From positions 1 to 43,077 of the forward strand of contig JBGTBQ010000038.1 of NCBI GenBank assembly GCA_041749275.1: 43,077 bases of DNA, given 5' to 3'. This document shows, piece by piece, positions 36,145 through 43,077 of this stretch. Both the position numbers and the translations under genes were made by a program. The DNA comes from JBGTBQ01 sp041749275 (GTDB lineage: Bacteria > Acidobacteriota > Blastocatellia > Pyrinomonadales > Pyrinomonadaceae). Below the pieces are notes generated by a model. It saw nothing but the letters and a program-made list of their open reading frames with translations. It did not search any database and was not told the origin of the DNA. Within the stretch, counting starts at the first letter, position 1. Every line of letters begins with the position of its first letter.

Positions 36145-36152
36145 CTAATTCG
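36145..36152. repeat. Right copy of 8-bp target-site duplication
   Basis: CTAATTCG, identical to 33203-33210. On the minus strand it reads CGAATTAG and supplies the last Asn codon and the TAG stop of the methyltransferase gene. Confidence 0.9.
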
Positions 36153-38043
36153 CGGCTATTTCCCCCACCTCACGCGCGGAGCCAAACTCAGGCAGCGCTT
36201 CAAAAACCTCCAACGCATAACGGACGTTGTTGAAGGGCGCGGAGACTTGCACTCCCTGAATCAGGTCGCGGACTTCGAGGAGCGATTCGCGTGCGATCTT
36301 GAGGCCCTCGGCGCGTGCGAACTCTTTGCCCTTATCGGAAGCCGCGCGCATACGTTCCATGATGTCGGAGGTGACGCGGACGCCGGGCACCTCGTTGTGT
36401 AGAAACTCCGCGTTGCGGAATGAGACGAGCGGCCAGATGCCGGCGACTACTGGAATGCGGACATGCTCGATTCGTTTGAGGAAATCGCGTAGTTGCTGGA
36501 TGTCGAAGACCGGTTGGGTGATAGCGAACTCGGCACCTGCTTCAACCTTCCATTCGAAGCGCTTGATCTCTTCTTCGAGATTGATCGCGCCGGGATTGCA
36601 GCCGATACCGATGCAGAAAGAGGTCGGGCGCCCGATGGGGTTGTTGCCGAGGTCGAGGCCGTGATTGAGCTTGCTGACCATGTTGGTCAGGCCGATGGAG
36701 TCAATGTCGAAGACGGCGGTGGCGTCCGGGTATGGTCCCATCTTCGGCGGGTCGCCGGTGATGAGCAGTAGGTTCCGAAGGCCGAGGGCCGCCGCGCCCA
36801 GAATGTCCGACATCATGCCGAGCAGGTTGCGGTCGCGGCAGCAGTAGTGCAACACGGTCTCCAAGCCGATCTCGCGTTCAACGAGCACGGCGGTCGCCTG
36901 CGCTCCCATGCGCGTCTGTGCGCGCGGGCCGTCGGGGATGTTGACGGCGTTCACCCCCGCGCCCTTCAGCAGCTTGATCTGTTCGAGCGTCTTGACCGCG
37001 TCGCATCCCTTCGGCGGGAGCACTTCGACTGTCGTCACGAACTCACCACACGCGATTCGACGCGCCCAGTTCGAACGCTCTTCGAGCGGGACGACCCTAA
37101 CGTCAAGGGGCGTCAGGTCGGTGACTTGCGCGGGTTTTTGCACCTGTCTGAATGAACGTTGCAAACGCGGGGAGATGGCGCGCGCGGCGTCCGAGATGAG
37201 CTTGATGTGAGCGGGCGTTGTGCCGCAGCACCCGCCCACGAACTTGACGCCGGCCTGTATCAGGCGTTTGGCGTACTTCGCCATGTATTCGGGCGAGCAC
37301 ATATAGAATTGACGGCCCTGCACGTCGCGCGGCATCCCTGCGTTCGGTTGTGCCGCGAGTTTCCGACTGGTCACGCCGCGCATCTTCTCGATGGCATTGA
37401 GGACGGGGGCGGGGCCGACGCCGCAGTTCAGCCCGATCACATCCGCGCCCCACTCATCGAGGCGCGCGGTAAAAACTTCGGGCGTGGTGCCAAAAGTGGT
37501 GTTGCCATCATCGTGAATCGCCACCTGAGCGATGATTGGTAAGTCGCAGAGTTCGTGCACGGCGCGCATCGCCTGCCGCAACTCGGAGATGTCCGAAAAG
37601 GTTTCCAGCAGGAACAGATCAACGCCGCCTTCGAGCAGCGCGGCGATTTGTTCCTTGAACAGGTCTTTCGCTTCGTCGAATGAGGTCGGGCCGTAAGGCT
37701 CGATGCGGAGGCCCAAGGGACCGACCGCGCCGGCGACATAGCTCCGCCCGTCCGCGGCTTCACGCGCGATTCGCGCGGCGGCGATGTTGATCTCGCGCAT
37801 GCTCCCTTCGAGTCCATACTGCTGAAGCTTGGTGGCGGACGCGCCGTAAGTGTTCGTCTCGATGACTTCGGCCCCGGCGCGCACGTACTCTTCGTGAATC
37901 TCGCGCACAAGGTCGGGCGCCGTCAGGTTCAACTCGTCGTAAGAGCGGTTGATATAGATGCCCTTCACATACAGCATCGTCCCCATCGCTCCATCAAAGA
38001 CCGTGATGTGGTCGCTCTCAAGTAGTTCTCTGAAGTTGTCCAT
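36145..38043 (-). CDS. Bifunctional homocysteine S-methyltransferase / methylenetetrahydrofolate reductase
   Basis: A 632-residue fusion. Residues 1-300 are a homocysteine methyltransferase with zinc ligands C207 (GLNCGVG), C272 and C273 (GGCCGT). Residues about 330-610 are a MetF-type TIM barrel (EFVTTVEVLPPKGCDA, LLITGDPPKMGPYPDA, GAEFAITQPVFDIQQ). This is the YitJ-type arrangement that makes methyl-THF and passes the methyl group in methionine synthesis. No cobalamin-binding domain is present. The stop is TAG at 36145-36147, inside the target duplication of the transposon, so the C-terminus (EIAAN) is intact. The gene has a SAM-II-like leader and terminator upstream. Confidence 0.93.
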   Translation of the reverse strand: MDNFRELLESDHITVFDGAMGTMLYVKGIYINRSYDELNLTAPDLVREIHEEYVRAGAEVIETNTYGASATKLQQYGLEGSMREINIAAARIAREAADGRSYVAGAVGPLGLRIEPYGPTSFDEAKDLFKEQIAALLEGGVDLFLLETFSDISELRQAMRAVHELCDLPIIAQVAIHDDGNTTFGTTPEVFTARLDEWGADVIGLNCGVGPAPVLNAIEKMRGVTSRKLAAQPNAGMPRDVQGRQFYMCSPEYMAKYAKRLIQAGVKFVGGCCGTTPAHIKLISDAARAISPRLQRSFRQVQKPAQVTDLTPLDVRVVPLEERSNWARRIACGEFVTTVEVLPPKGCDAVKTLEQIKLLKGAGVNAVNIPDGPRAQTRMGAQATAVLVEREIGLETVLHYCCRDRNLLGMMSDILGAAALGLRNLLLITGDPPKMGPYPDATAVFDIDSIGLTNMVSKLNHGLDLGNNPIGRPTSFCIGIGCNPGAINLEEEIKRFEWKVEAGAEFAITQPVFDIQQLRDFLKRIEHVRIPVVAGIWPLVSFRNAEFLHNEVPGVRVTSDIMERMRAASDKGKEFARAEGLKIARESLLEVRDLIQGVQVSAPFNNVRYALEVFEALPEFGSAREVGEIAAN

Positions 38044-38050
38044 AAAAATA

Positions 38051-38078
38051 GCGATGAGCAGTTAGCGATGAGCAGTTA
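38051..38078. repeat. Two tandem copies of GCGATGAGCAGTTA
   Basis: A perfect 14-base duplication just before the methyltransferase start, followed by related GCTGGCTCATAGC words. The same words (GCGATGAGC, GTTAGC) flank the palindromic element between nuoD and nuoE. Confidence 0.8.
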
Positions 38079-38113
38079 GCTTTTGGCTGGTGCTGGCTCA
38101 TAGCTAGTCGAAT

Positions 38114-38141
38114 AAAAAATCCCGCGCCAAACAACGCGGGA
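38114..38141 (-). terminator. Intrinsic terminator in the methyltransferase leader (attenuator)
   Basis: On the minus strand TCCCGCG (38141-38135) pairs with CGCGGGA (38126-38120) around an 8-base loop, followed by six T. It lies about 70 bases before the start codon and downstream of the SAM-II-like motif, the place of a riboswitch expression platform. An adjacent ACTTC/GAAGT hairpin upstream shares bases with the terminator stem region and could be the competing fold. Confidence 0.8.
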
Positions 38142-38179
38142 CTTCAACAAGACTCGAAGTTGGCGGCCAGTAGAAGCGC

Positions 38180-38236
38180 CGAGCTGTTTAGCTGTTTGTT
38201 TTACGTGGCCGCAAGTCGCCTTAACTCACCACGTTT
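38180..38236 (-). promoter_or_regulatory. SAM-II-like riboswitch aptamer upstream of the methyltransferase/MTHFR gene
   Basis: On the minus strand, stem ACGTGG (38234-38229) pairs with CCACGT (38208-38203). The loop reads TGAGTTAAGGCGACTTGCGG, resembling the SAM-II loop (TGATTTAA, then TTGCA). After the stem come AAAACAAACAGCTAAA, matching the SAM-II (A-rich)-AGCTAAA tail that folds back as a pseudoknot. The aptamer starts about 10 bases after the predicted transcription start. The canonical P2 pairing (loop CCGG-type to tail) is not obvious, so this may be a SAM-II or SAM-V variant. Confidence 0.6.
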
Positions 38237-38248
38237 TATGTCAATGCG

Positions 38249-38278
38249 CTTATACGACCGCCGGAGCAAGTCTGTCAA
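38249..38278 (-). promoter_or_regulatory. Near-consensus promoter for the methyltransferase/MTHFR gene
   Basis: TTGACA (38273-38278), 18-base spacing, TATAAG (38249-38254) on the minus strand. The start point, near 38242, would place the SAM-II-like aptamer at the very 5' end of a 200-base leader. Confidence 0.75.
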
Positions 38279-38327
38279 GGCGAGCCGGAATGGCTCTTGG
38301 GGGCAATTCGACTTTTCAGCCTGCCGT

Positions 38328-38780
38328 TCAAACATTTACTTCCGTGTGCTCACACGGCAGAGTGCTAACGAATTCGCTTACTTCAGGATAATTACTCACC
38401 TTCAACGGAATCAGCCATGCCGCCTCGCCATTTTTGAACTGGATTTCGGTGCGCCAGAGAGCCTTTTTCTTGTACGTGGGGTTGATTCTGATTTGGTTGA
38501 CCACGCGACTCAAATCGGCCCACGCGAAGCTTCTTCCGTCATTGCGGACCAGACCTTCTTCCGAAAAATATTTGACCGACTTGGCATGACCTCTGCGAAC
38601 CAACCAAAAAATTAGGGTGAAAGTGACCAACAGCATAAAGCCGATTCCGAGAGGCACGACCTCGAAACCTTTCAACAGCCCATTGATTATCAGCAACAGG
38701 CCGATTGGAACAAAGAAAAGTCCGAGCAGAATAATAAGGATGAAATGCAGTTTGCTTGCTTTGACTTCCAGACGATTCAT
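38328..38780 (-). CDS. Small membrane protein, two TM helices plus PH-like domain
   Basis: A 150-residue protein that is not recognised as a named family. Two hydrophobic helices (HFILIILLGLFFVPIGLLL and VVPLGIGFMLLVTFTLIFWLV) are followed by a cytoplasmic domain of about 75 residues (SEEGLVRNDGRSFAWADLSRV, then WRTEIQFKNGEAAWLIPLKV) with the strand pattern of bacterial PH-like or YcxB-like domains. The ATG at 38780 has GGAG eight bases upstream; a GTG at 38783 is also possible. It is more A/T-rich than its neighbours. It lies upstream of the methyltransferase promoter on the same strand, with a separate transcript likely. Confidence 0.6.
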   Translation of the reverse strand: MNRLEVKASKLHFILIILLGLFFVPIGLLLIINGLLKGFEVVPLGIGFMLLVTFTLIFWLVRRGHAKSVKYFSEEGLVRNDGRSFAWADLSRVVNQIRINPTYKKKALWRTEIQFKNGEAAWLIPLKVSNYPEVSEFVSTLPCEHTEVNV

Positions 38781-39002
38781 CACTTTCGCTCCTACCTGTC
38801 TGAATTTCTACATCTGCTTTAGGCCGGCAAGTTGGGATGTCTAATATGGGAGCATCCGCCGTGCATTCAACCCTCCAACGGAGAAGCGCAGGATGAGAGA
38901 CAATCCAACAAGCGGTCTGAAAGTTACTGTTGTTTGACGCGACACGGCAAGGCGAGGGCGCGCGTAAGCGTACAGCTTTCCCCCGTCGAAAACAAGAAAT
39001 TC

Positions 39003-39833
39003 TTATCTCTGGCAGCGCGGGCAGAAATAGGTCGAGCGGCCCGCGTGCGTGACGCGGCGGATGCGCGTGCGGCAATGGTGGCAAGGTTCGCCCTCACGGT
39101 CGTAGACGCGCCAGCGGCCTTCATATCCGCCGCCGTAGTAGCTGCCGTCAATGTTCTCCGGGTCAACATTCATCGTCGAGCCGTGTGCGATGGATTCGTT
39201 GAGCACGTCGAGGATCGCTCGATGCAGACGCGGGACGCGGCGCGGGGAAAGGTCGGCGGCGGCGGCGAACGGATTGACGCGCGCGAGAAAGAGGACTTCC
39301 GCGGCGTAGATGTTGCCGAGGCCGGTCACTTTCGTCTGGTCGAGCAAGACCTCTTTCAGGGCGCGGCGCGTGCGACTGAAGGTGCGGCGCAGGTAGTCGG
39401 GCGAGAACTCCTCCGTGAATGGCTCCGGCGCGAGTGAGCGCAGCTCTCTGGTCTCGTGCAGCTCATCTGCGCGGACGAGTTTCATCAAACCGAAATGGCG
39501 TTGGTCGGTGAAGACGAGGCGGCGATTGTCGTCGAGTTGGAAGAGGGCGTGAGTGTGTGTGGGGAGTTGCCGCTCGGCGGGGAGCAGGAGGAACCTGCCG
39601 GTCATCCGCAGGTGCGTGATGAGGACGCGCGAGCCATCGAGGAATAGCAAAATATGCTTGCCACGCCGCCCGGCGGTTTCAATCGCCGCGCCGCGAAGAA
39701 TACGCGCGAAGCTGCGCGGCGTGGTCTCCGGCGCGAGGCCGGGACGGAGGAGCCGTGCCGAGACGACGTGCCTGCCGCGCAAAAGGCGGTCGAGAGCACG
39801 TGCGACAAGTTCGACTTCAGGCAGTTCCGGCAT
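39003..39833 (-). CDS. mutM: Formamidopyrimidine-DNA glycosylase (MutM/Fpg)
   Basis: A 276-residue base-excision repair enzyme that removes 8-oxoguanine and formamidopyrimidines. The N-terminus is MPELPEVE, so after Met removal Pro is the catalytic nucleophile and Glu follows. Lys59 (RRGKHILLF), the H2TH segment (TKVTGLGNIYAAEVLFLARVNP, in part) and the zinc finger CHHC with CPRC near the C-terminus are all present. The ATG at 39833 is fixed by this N-terminus; a longer frame is rejected. It is 54 bases downstream of the phosphohexomutase and may share its transcript. Confidence 0.97.
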   Translation of the reverse strand: MPELPEVELVARALDRLLRGRHVVSARLLRPGLAPETTPRSFARILRGAAIETAGRRGKHILLFLDGSRVLITHLRMTGRFLLLPAERQLPTHTHALFQLDDNRRLVFTDQRHFGLMKLVRADELHETRELRSLAPEPFTEEFSPDYLRRTFSRTRRALKEVLLDQTKVTGLGNIYAAEVLFLARVNPFAAAADLSPRRVPRLHRAILDVLNESIAHGSTMNVDPENIDGSYYGGGYEGRWRVYDREGEPCHHCRTRIRRVTHAGRSTYFCPRCQR

Positions 39834-39887
39834 ACAAACGAAAAATCGTAAGACGAAATACGACAGCGGGAGAGCGCGCAAAGCAAA

Positions 39888-41348
39888 CTAACGATGCGCC
39901 TGTGCGAGGCGACAACCCTCTTCGAGCAAAGTTTCCATCTTCGCGGTCGAGGTCGCTTCGGCATAAATGCGTAGGACAGGCTCGGTGCCGGACTGGCGGA
40001 ACAGCAGCCACGACTCATCCTTGAAGATAAGCTTCGCGCCGTCGAGGGTCTCGACCGACACGACCGGCTCGTCGCCCAACTTCAGTGGCGGAGCGGCGGC
40101 GAGTTCGGCGACGAGCGACTGGCCGCGGGCGACTTCGGTGTGAATGTCCCGGCGTCCAAAATAGAACTCGCCGAACTCGCGGTGCATCTCGCGCACCATC
40201 TCGGTCGGTTTCTTCCCGGCGGTGATGATTGATTCGAGGAAGAGCAGCGAGTTCAGAATCCCGTCACGTTCCGGCAGATGCCCGCGCACACCGATGCCGC
40301 CCGACTCTTCCGCGCCGATGAGAATATCCTGACTGAGCATGAGGTCGGCGATGTACTTGAAGCCGATGGCCGTTTCGTATAACGGCAAGTCGTGCGCGGC
40401 GGCGATTCGTTTGAGCAGGACTGATTGCGAGAAGGTGCGAACCACGCCTCCCTTCAGCTTCCGTTCGCGCGCGAGGTGGAGGAGGATGAGCGGCACGACC
40501 TCGTGCATGGTCATGGTCGCGCCATCATCGGCGACGGCGCCCACACGGTCGGCGTCGCCGTCCGTCGCCAGTCCGACGAGAGCGCCGGCCTCGGCGACAC
40601 GCCGCTTGAGCGGAGCGAGATTGCGGTCAATGGGTTCGGGCGCGACGCCGCCGAAGAGCGTGTCGCGCGCGGCGCGAATCGTCTCGACTTCAAGCTTGCC
40701 GCCGCGCAAAAAACTCTCGACCCACAGCCCCCCCGTACCGTGCATCGGATCAACGACGACGCGCGCCGCCGCGCTCCTCATCAGATCGAGGTCAACGAAG
40801 TCGGCGAGTTGTCGCCGGTAACTTTCGGCGGTTTCGTCAAGTCCTGCATCCATGCGCGCGAGCAACTCACCACGCCGAGGCGCGTGTGCGTCCACCAGCG
40901 ACTCGACGGCGAGAGTCGTTACCTCCGTCGCGCTCCCGCCCCACGGCGCTTTGATTTTGAATCCGTTGAAGTGTGGAGGATTGTGCGACGCCGTGATGAC
41001 GACACCGCCCGCCGCGCCGCTCTCACGCACAGCCCAAGAGACTAGCGGCGTCGGCACATCCGCATCGAAGAGAGAGACGGCGACGCCGTTGCCGACCAGC
41101 ACTTCGGCTGCACGTTGTGCGAAACGCTCCGAAAGGAATCGTCGGTCGTAGCCGACCACGACGCGCGGGGTTTTCGTTTCTTGTGAAGTCTCGTGCCCGG
41201 AGTCAGGCGTGTGAGTTTGAAGCAGGTAATCAGCAAAGGCTTGAGCGACGCGCTCGACATTCTCAAAGGTGTACTCGTCGGCAATGACCGCGCGCCATCC
41301 ATCAGTCCCGAACTTGATTGGCGACTGTCCCGCGCGCGCTGATCTCAC
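39888..41348 (-). CDS. Phosphoglucomutase/phosphomannomutase
   Basis: A 486-residue alpha-D-phosphohexomutase. The catalytic phosphoserine is S121 in TASHNPPHFNG, the metal loop is D263/D265/D267 in ATDGDADRVG, and the sugar-binding EESGGIG loop and the C-terminal phosphate-binding RQSGTEPVLRIYAEA segment are present. It interconverts hexose-6- and hexose-1-phosphates. It starts with GTG at 41348, overlapping the stop of the nucleotidyltransferase as GTGA; a longer frame to 41501 runs into that gene. Specificity (glucose or mannose) cannot be decided. Together with the upstream gene it makes nucleotide sugars. Confidence 0.93.
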   Translation of the reverse strand: MRSARAGQSPIKFGTDGWRAVIADEYTFENVERVAQAFADYLLQTHTPDSGHETSQETKTPRVVVGYDRRFLSERFAQRAAEVLVGNGVAVSLFDADVPTPLVSWAVRESGAAGGVVITASHNPPHFNGFKIKAPWGGSATEVTTLAVESLVDAHAPRRGELLARMDAGLDETAESYRRQLADFVDLDLMRSAAARVVVDPMHGTGGLWVESFLRGGKLEVETIRAARDTLFGGVAPEPIDRNLAPLKRRVAEAGALVGLATDGDADRVGAVADDGATMTMHEVVPLILLHLARERKLKGGVVRTFSQSVLLKRIAAAHDLPLYETAIGFKYIADLMLSQDILIGAEESGGIGVRGHLPERDGILNSLLFLESIITAGKKPTEMVREMHREFGEFYFGRRDIHTEVARGQSLVAELAAAPPLKLGDEPVVSVETLDGAKLIFKDESWLLFRQSGTEPVLRIYAEATSTAKMETLLEEGCRLAQAHR

Positions 41349-42391
41349 AGAGCGCCTCCGAGTTGCGTATAGTCGGTTAAAGAAGACTTGTCGCCGAGCA
41401 CGGATCCCGAACCAACCTGCGCCGAGCGCCCCACGTGGCAGCCGCGTCCAATGATGGCGCCCGTTATTTGAGCGCCCGCGCCGATGCGTGTATGCGACCA
41501 AACGACCGAGTTCACCACGCGCGCTTTCTCTTCGATGTGACAGCCTTCGCCGAGAACTGAATTGATGATTTCCGCGCCCGGTTTGATGATGCAGCCGTCG
41601 CCGATCATCGAGAGGTCATCAATCTCGGCGGCGGTTGCGCGGTCGAAGTCGCCGATAGGTGTTGGCGTCTCGACGCCGTGGACGCGCCCGGCGAGCAAGT
41701 CGTGATGAACACGCAGATAGTTGACGGGCGTGCCGATGTCAATCCAGTAAGTGTCGCGCGGCACATGCGCGTAAAACGTCTCTTCGCGCCGCAGGAGGTC
41801 TGGAAACAGTCCATACTCGAAGGAATAGTTCTCACCCGCCGGAACGTAGTCGAGCACGCGCGGGTGGAGGACGTAGGTGCCGGCGTTGATGGTGTTGACG
41901 CTGATCTCCTCGGCCTTCGGTTTTTCCAAAAAGCGTTTGACTCGGCCATCCTCATGACATTCGACGAGGCCGTAAGCGCTCGGATTCTCGACCGGCGTGA
42001 GGACGATGGTCGCCCCCGCGTCGCGCTCTTCATGCTCGCGGATGACGGCGCCGAGGTCGAGGTCGGTCAGGATGTCGCCGTTAAAGACGACGGTCGGCTC
42101 GCGGAGCAGGTCTTCGGCGAACTTGTAAGCGCCGGCGGTGCCCATCGGCTGCGGCTCGACCGTATAGCTGAGGTGGACGCCGTAGTCGGAGCCGTCGCCG
42201 AGTTGCTGCTCGATCTTGAACGGTTGGTACGAGAGCGAAAGCGTGATGTTGGTGATCCCGGCCTTTCGCAGCGTATCAATCTGGTAGAGAAGAAAAGCGC
42301 GGTTGCAGATCGGGACGACCGGCTTCGGCGTGTAAACGGTCAGCGGTCGGAGGCGCGTGCCTTTGCCGCCGGCGAGTATGAGTGCTTGCAT
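41345..42391 (-). CDS. Sugar-1-phosphate nucleotidyltransferase (mannose-1-P guanylyltransferase-like) with left-handed beta-helix
   Basis: A 348-residue protein. The nucleotide-binding signature LILAGGKGTRLRPLT (4-18) is complete, followed by KPVVPICNRAFL, FNGDILTD (metal Asp) and FLEKPKAEE. The last 100 residues are hexapeptide-like repeats (for example IGDGCIIKPGAEIINSVLG) of a left-handed beta-helix. The overall form fits GDP-mannose or ADP/dTDP-glucose pyrophosphorylase-type proteins; the choice is uncertain. It feeds activated sugar from the mutase product to glycan synthesis. It heads a short operon with the mutase and perhaps mutM. Confidence 0.9.
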   Translation of the reverse strand: MQALILAGGKGTRLRPLTVYTPKPVVPICNRAFLLYQIDTLRKAGITNITLSLSYQPFKIEQQLGDGSDYGVHLSYTVEPQPMGTAGAYKFAEDLLREPTVVFNGDILTDLDLGAVIREHEERDAGATIVLTPVENPSAYGLVECHEDGRVKRFLEKPKAEEISVNTINAGTYVLHPRVLDYVPAGENYSFEYGLFPDLLRREETFYAHVPRDTYWIDIGTPVNYLRVHHDLLAGRVHGVETPTPIGDFDRATAAEIDDLSMIGDGCIIKPGAEIINSVLGEGCHIEEKARVVNSVVWSHTRIGAGAQITGAIIGRGCHVGRSAQVGSGSVLGDKSSLTDYTQLGGAL

Positions 42392-42520
42392 GTGGTCGAG
42401 TTTCGAATGTCTGCCGTGATTTAAAATCTACAGGAAATGCGAGATGATTGCGCGACCGCGCGAGTCTAACACCCACGCACCAGCCTTTTCAATCGCACTT
42501 TTTTGCAGCATTGACCTTGC

Positions 42521-42548
42521 TTGACACCCCTCTGAGCGAACGTATAAT
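42521..42548 (+). promoter_or_regulatory. Consensus sigma70 promoter
   Basis: TTGACA (42521-42526), 16-base spacing, TATAAT (42543-42548), both perfect, 37 bases upstream of the orphan gene at 42586. Confidence 0.8.
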
Positions 42549-42585
42549 CGAACTTCGCAATTCGAGATAATTTTAGGACACTACA

Positions 42586-42957
42586 ATGAAGATGCGTTTA
42601 GCGAAGGGTCGCCTCGTTGTCACTGAAGAGATTTCTAGGGAAGAGGTGTGGAAACGGCTAATCCAATTAGTTGGTGGAGATAGTTGTTGGATGAGGCCCT
42701 ATTTTCGTATTGTGCCCATAAATACCGACCATCTTAAGGCTAATATAAAGCTTGAAAGACATGGTTCTATGGGAGGTAAGTACCCATGCGAATTAACCGT
42801 TTGGGATCCCGCAAATAAAAGATTCGCCATCAAAATGCTGCCTCCGCCTAATAAAAAAGAACTTCAAGGTTTTTTTAAGGAGTACGATTTTACTGTTAAT
42901 CAATATATGGGAGGCAAGACGTTTATTGATGTGCAAGGGGTGCAATTAAAAGTGTGA
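42586..42957 (+). CDS. Hypothetical protein, 123 aa, A/T-rich
   Basis: Not recognised. A mixed alpha/beta soluble protein with many Lys and Arg (KMRLAKGRLVVTEEISREEV, LKANIKLERHGSMGGKYPC, NKRFAIKMLPPPNKKEL), no signal peptide or membrane segment. Base composition is visibly lower in GC than the upstream housekeeping genes, and the gene has its own perfect promoter, which suggests recent acquisition. It is followed after 45 bases by another start codon with a good ribosome site, so it may be the first gene of an accessory operon that continues outside the window. Confidence 0.7.
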   Translation: MKMRLAKGRLVVTEEISREEVWKRLIQLVGGDSCWMRPYFRIVPINTDHLKANIKLERHGSMGGKYPCELTVWDPANKRFAIKMLPPPNKKELQGFFKEYDFTVNQYMGGKTFIDVQGVQLKV

Positions 42958-43002
42958 CTCGGCCATAATCACAGCCATCTTTAGCTGAGAGGTGAGGTGA
43001 TT

Positions 43003-43077
43003 ATGGGACAAGCCATTGACGAAGCGTTGCGCGCCACTCGCTTGGCCGCACGTTTAGCACAGTACCCGGAGTTGCGC
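43003..43077 (+). CDS. Start of an unidentified gene, 3' partial
   Basis: Only 25 codons are visible (MGQAIDEALRATRLAARLAQ and onward), an amphipathic helical start. A strong ribosome site (GAGAGGTGAGGTG) lies seven to ten bases upstream. It is the likely second gene of the operon begun by the A/T-rich orphan. Family cannot be told. Confidence 0.6.
   Translation, partial: MGQAIDEALRATRLAARLAQYPELR

Overview
The window looks like a chromosomal segment of an Acidobacteriota-type bacterium, most likely of the Blastocatellia/Pyrinomonadales kind. The grounds are a high-GC backbone, a complex I operon with separate nuoC and nuoD, a secreted protein that appears to carry the 'Solibacter C-terminal' (TIGR03437-like) domain with TolB-like propeller repeats, and intergenic heptamer-like repeats. 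The lineage is an inference from gene style; no rRNA or other marker is present.

Layout. 1-8.6 kb: the C-terminal part of a PDZ (Do/HtrA-like) protein, a long palindrome, then an ATP-grasp protein, a PilZ protein and a YbdK-type carboxylate-amine ligase in a row. Next come a molybdate ABC transporter (modA divergent from modBC), a class I glutamine amidotransferase and an orphan gene. 8.6-25.9 kb: a minus-strand complex I operon, nuoA-B-C-D-E-F-G-H-J-K-L-M-N, read from a recognisable sigma70-like promoter at 25972-26000. nuoI is absent. Three unrelated insertions interrupt the order: a SIMPL-like secreted protein (E/F), a hicBA toxin-antitoxin pair (F/G) and a membrane/periplasmic thioredoxin-like protein (M/N). 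Several nuo spacers hold short tandem or inverted repeats. 26.1-28.1 kb: an orphan protein, thiS and thiG. 28.1-33.0 kb: a 1603-residue secreted protein with propeller, Ig-like and three lamin-tail-like domains joined by Pro/Thr/Ser linkers.

33211-36144 is a complete transposon: 26-bp terminal inverted repeats, an 8-bp target duplication (CTAATTCG), an IS1595-family transposase, and two passenger genes on the opposite strand, a small basic protein and a DUF262-HNH (GmrSD-like) putative nuclease. It inserted exactly across the stop codon of a homocysteine methyltransferase/MTHFR gene and regenerated that stop. The MTHFR-type gene is preceded by a consensus promoter, a SAM-II-like aptamer and an intrinsic terminator. 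The passenger nuclease starts 38 bases after its stop on the same strand, so it may be co-transcribed under SAM control.

38.3-43.1 kb: a small membrane protein, mutM/fpg, a phosphohexomutase overlapping a sugar-1-phosphate nucleotidyltransferase (nucleotide-sugar supply), and a more A/T-rich orphan gene with its own near-consensus promoter. The start of one more gene runs off the end. No rRNA, tRNA or CRISPR array was seen.
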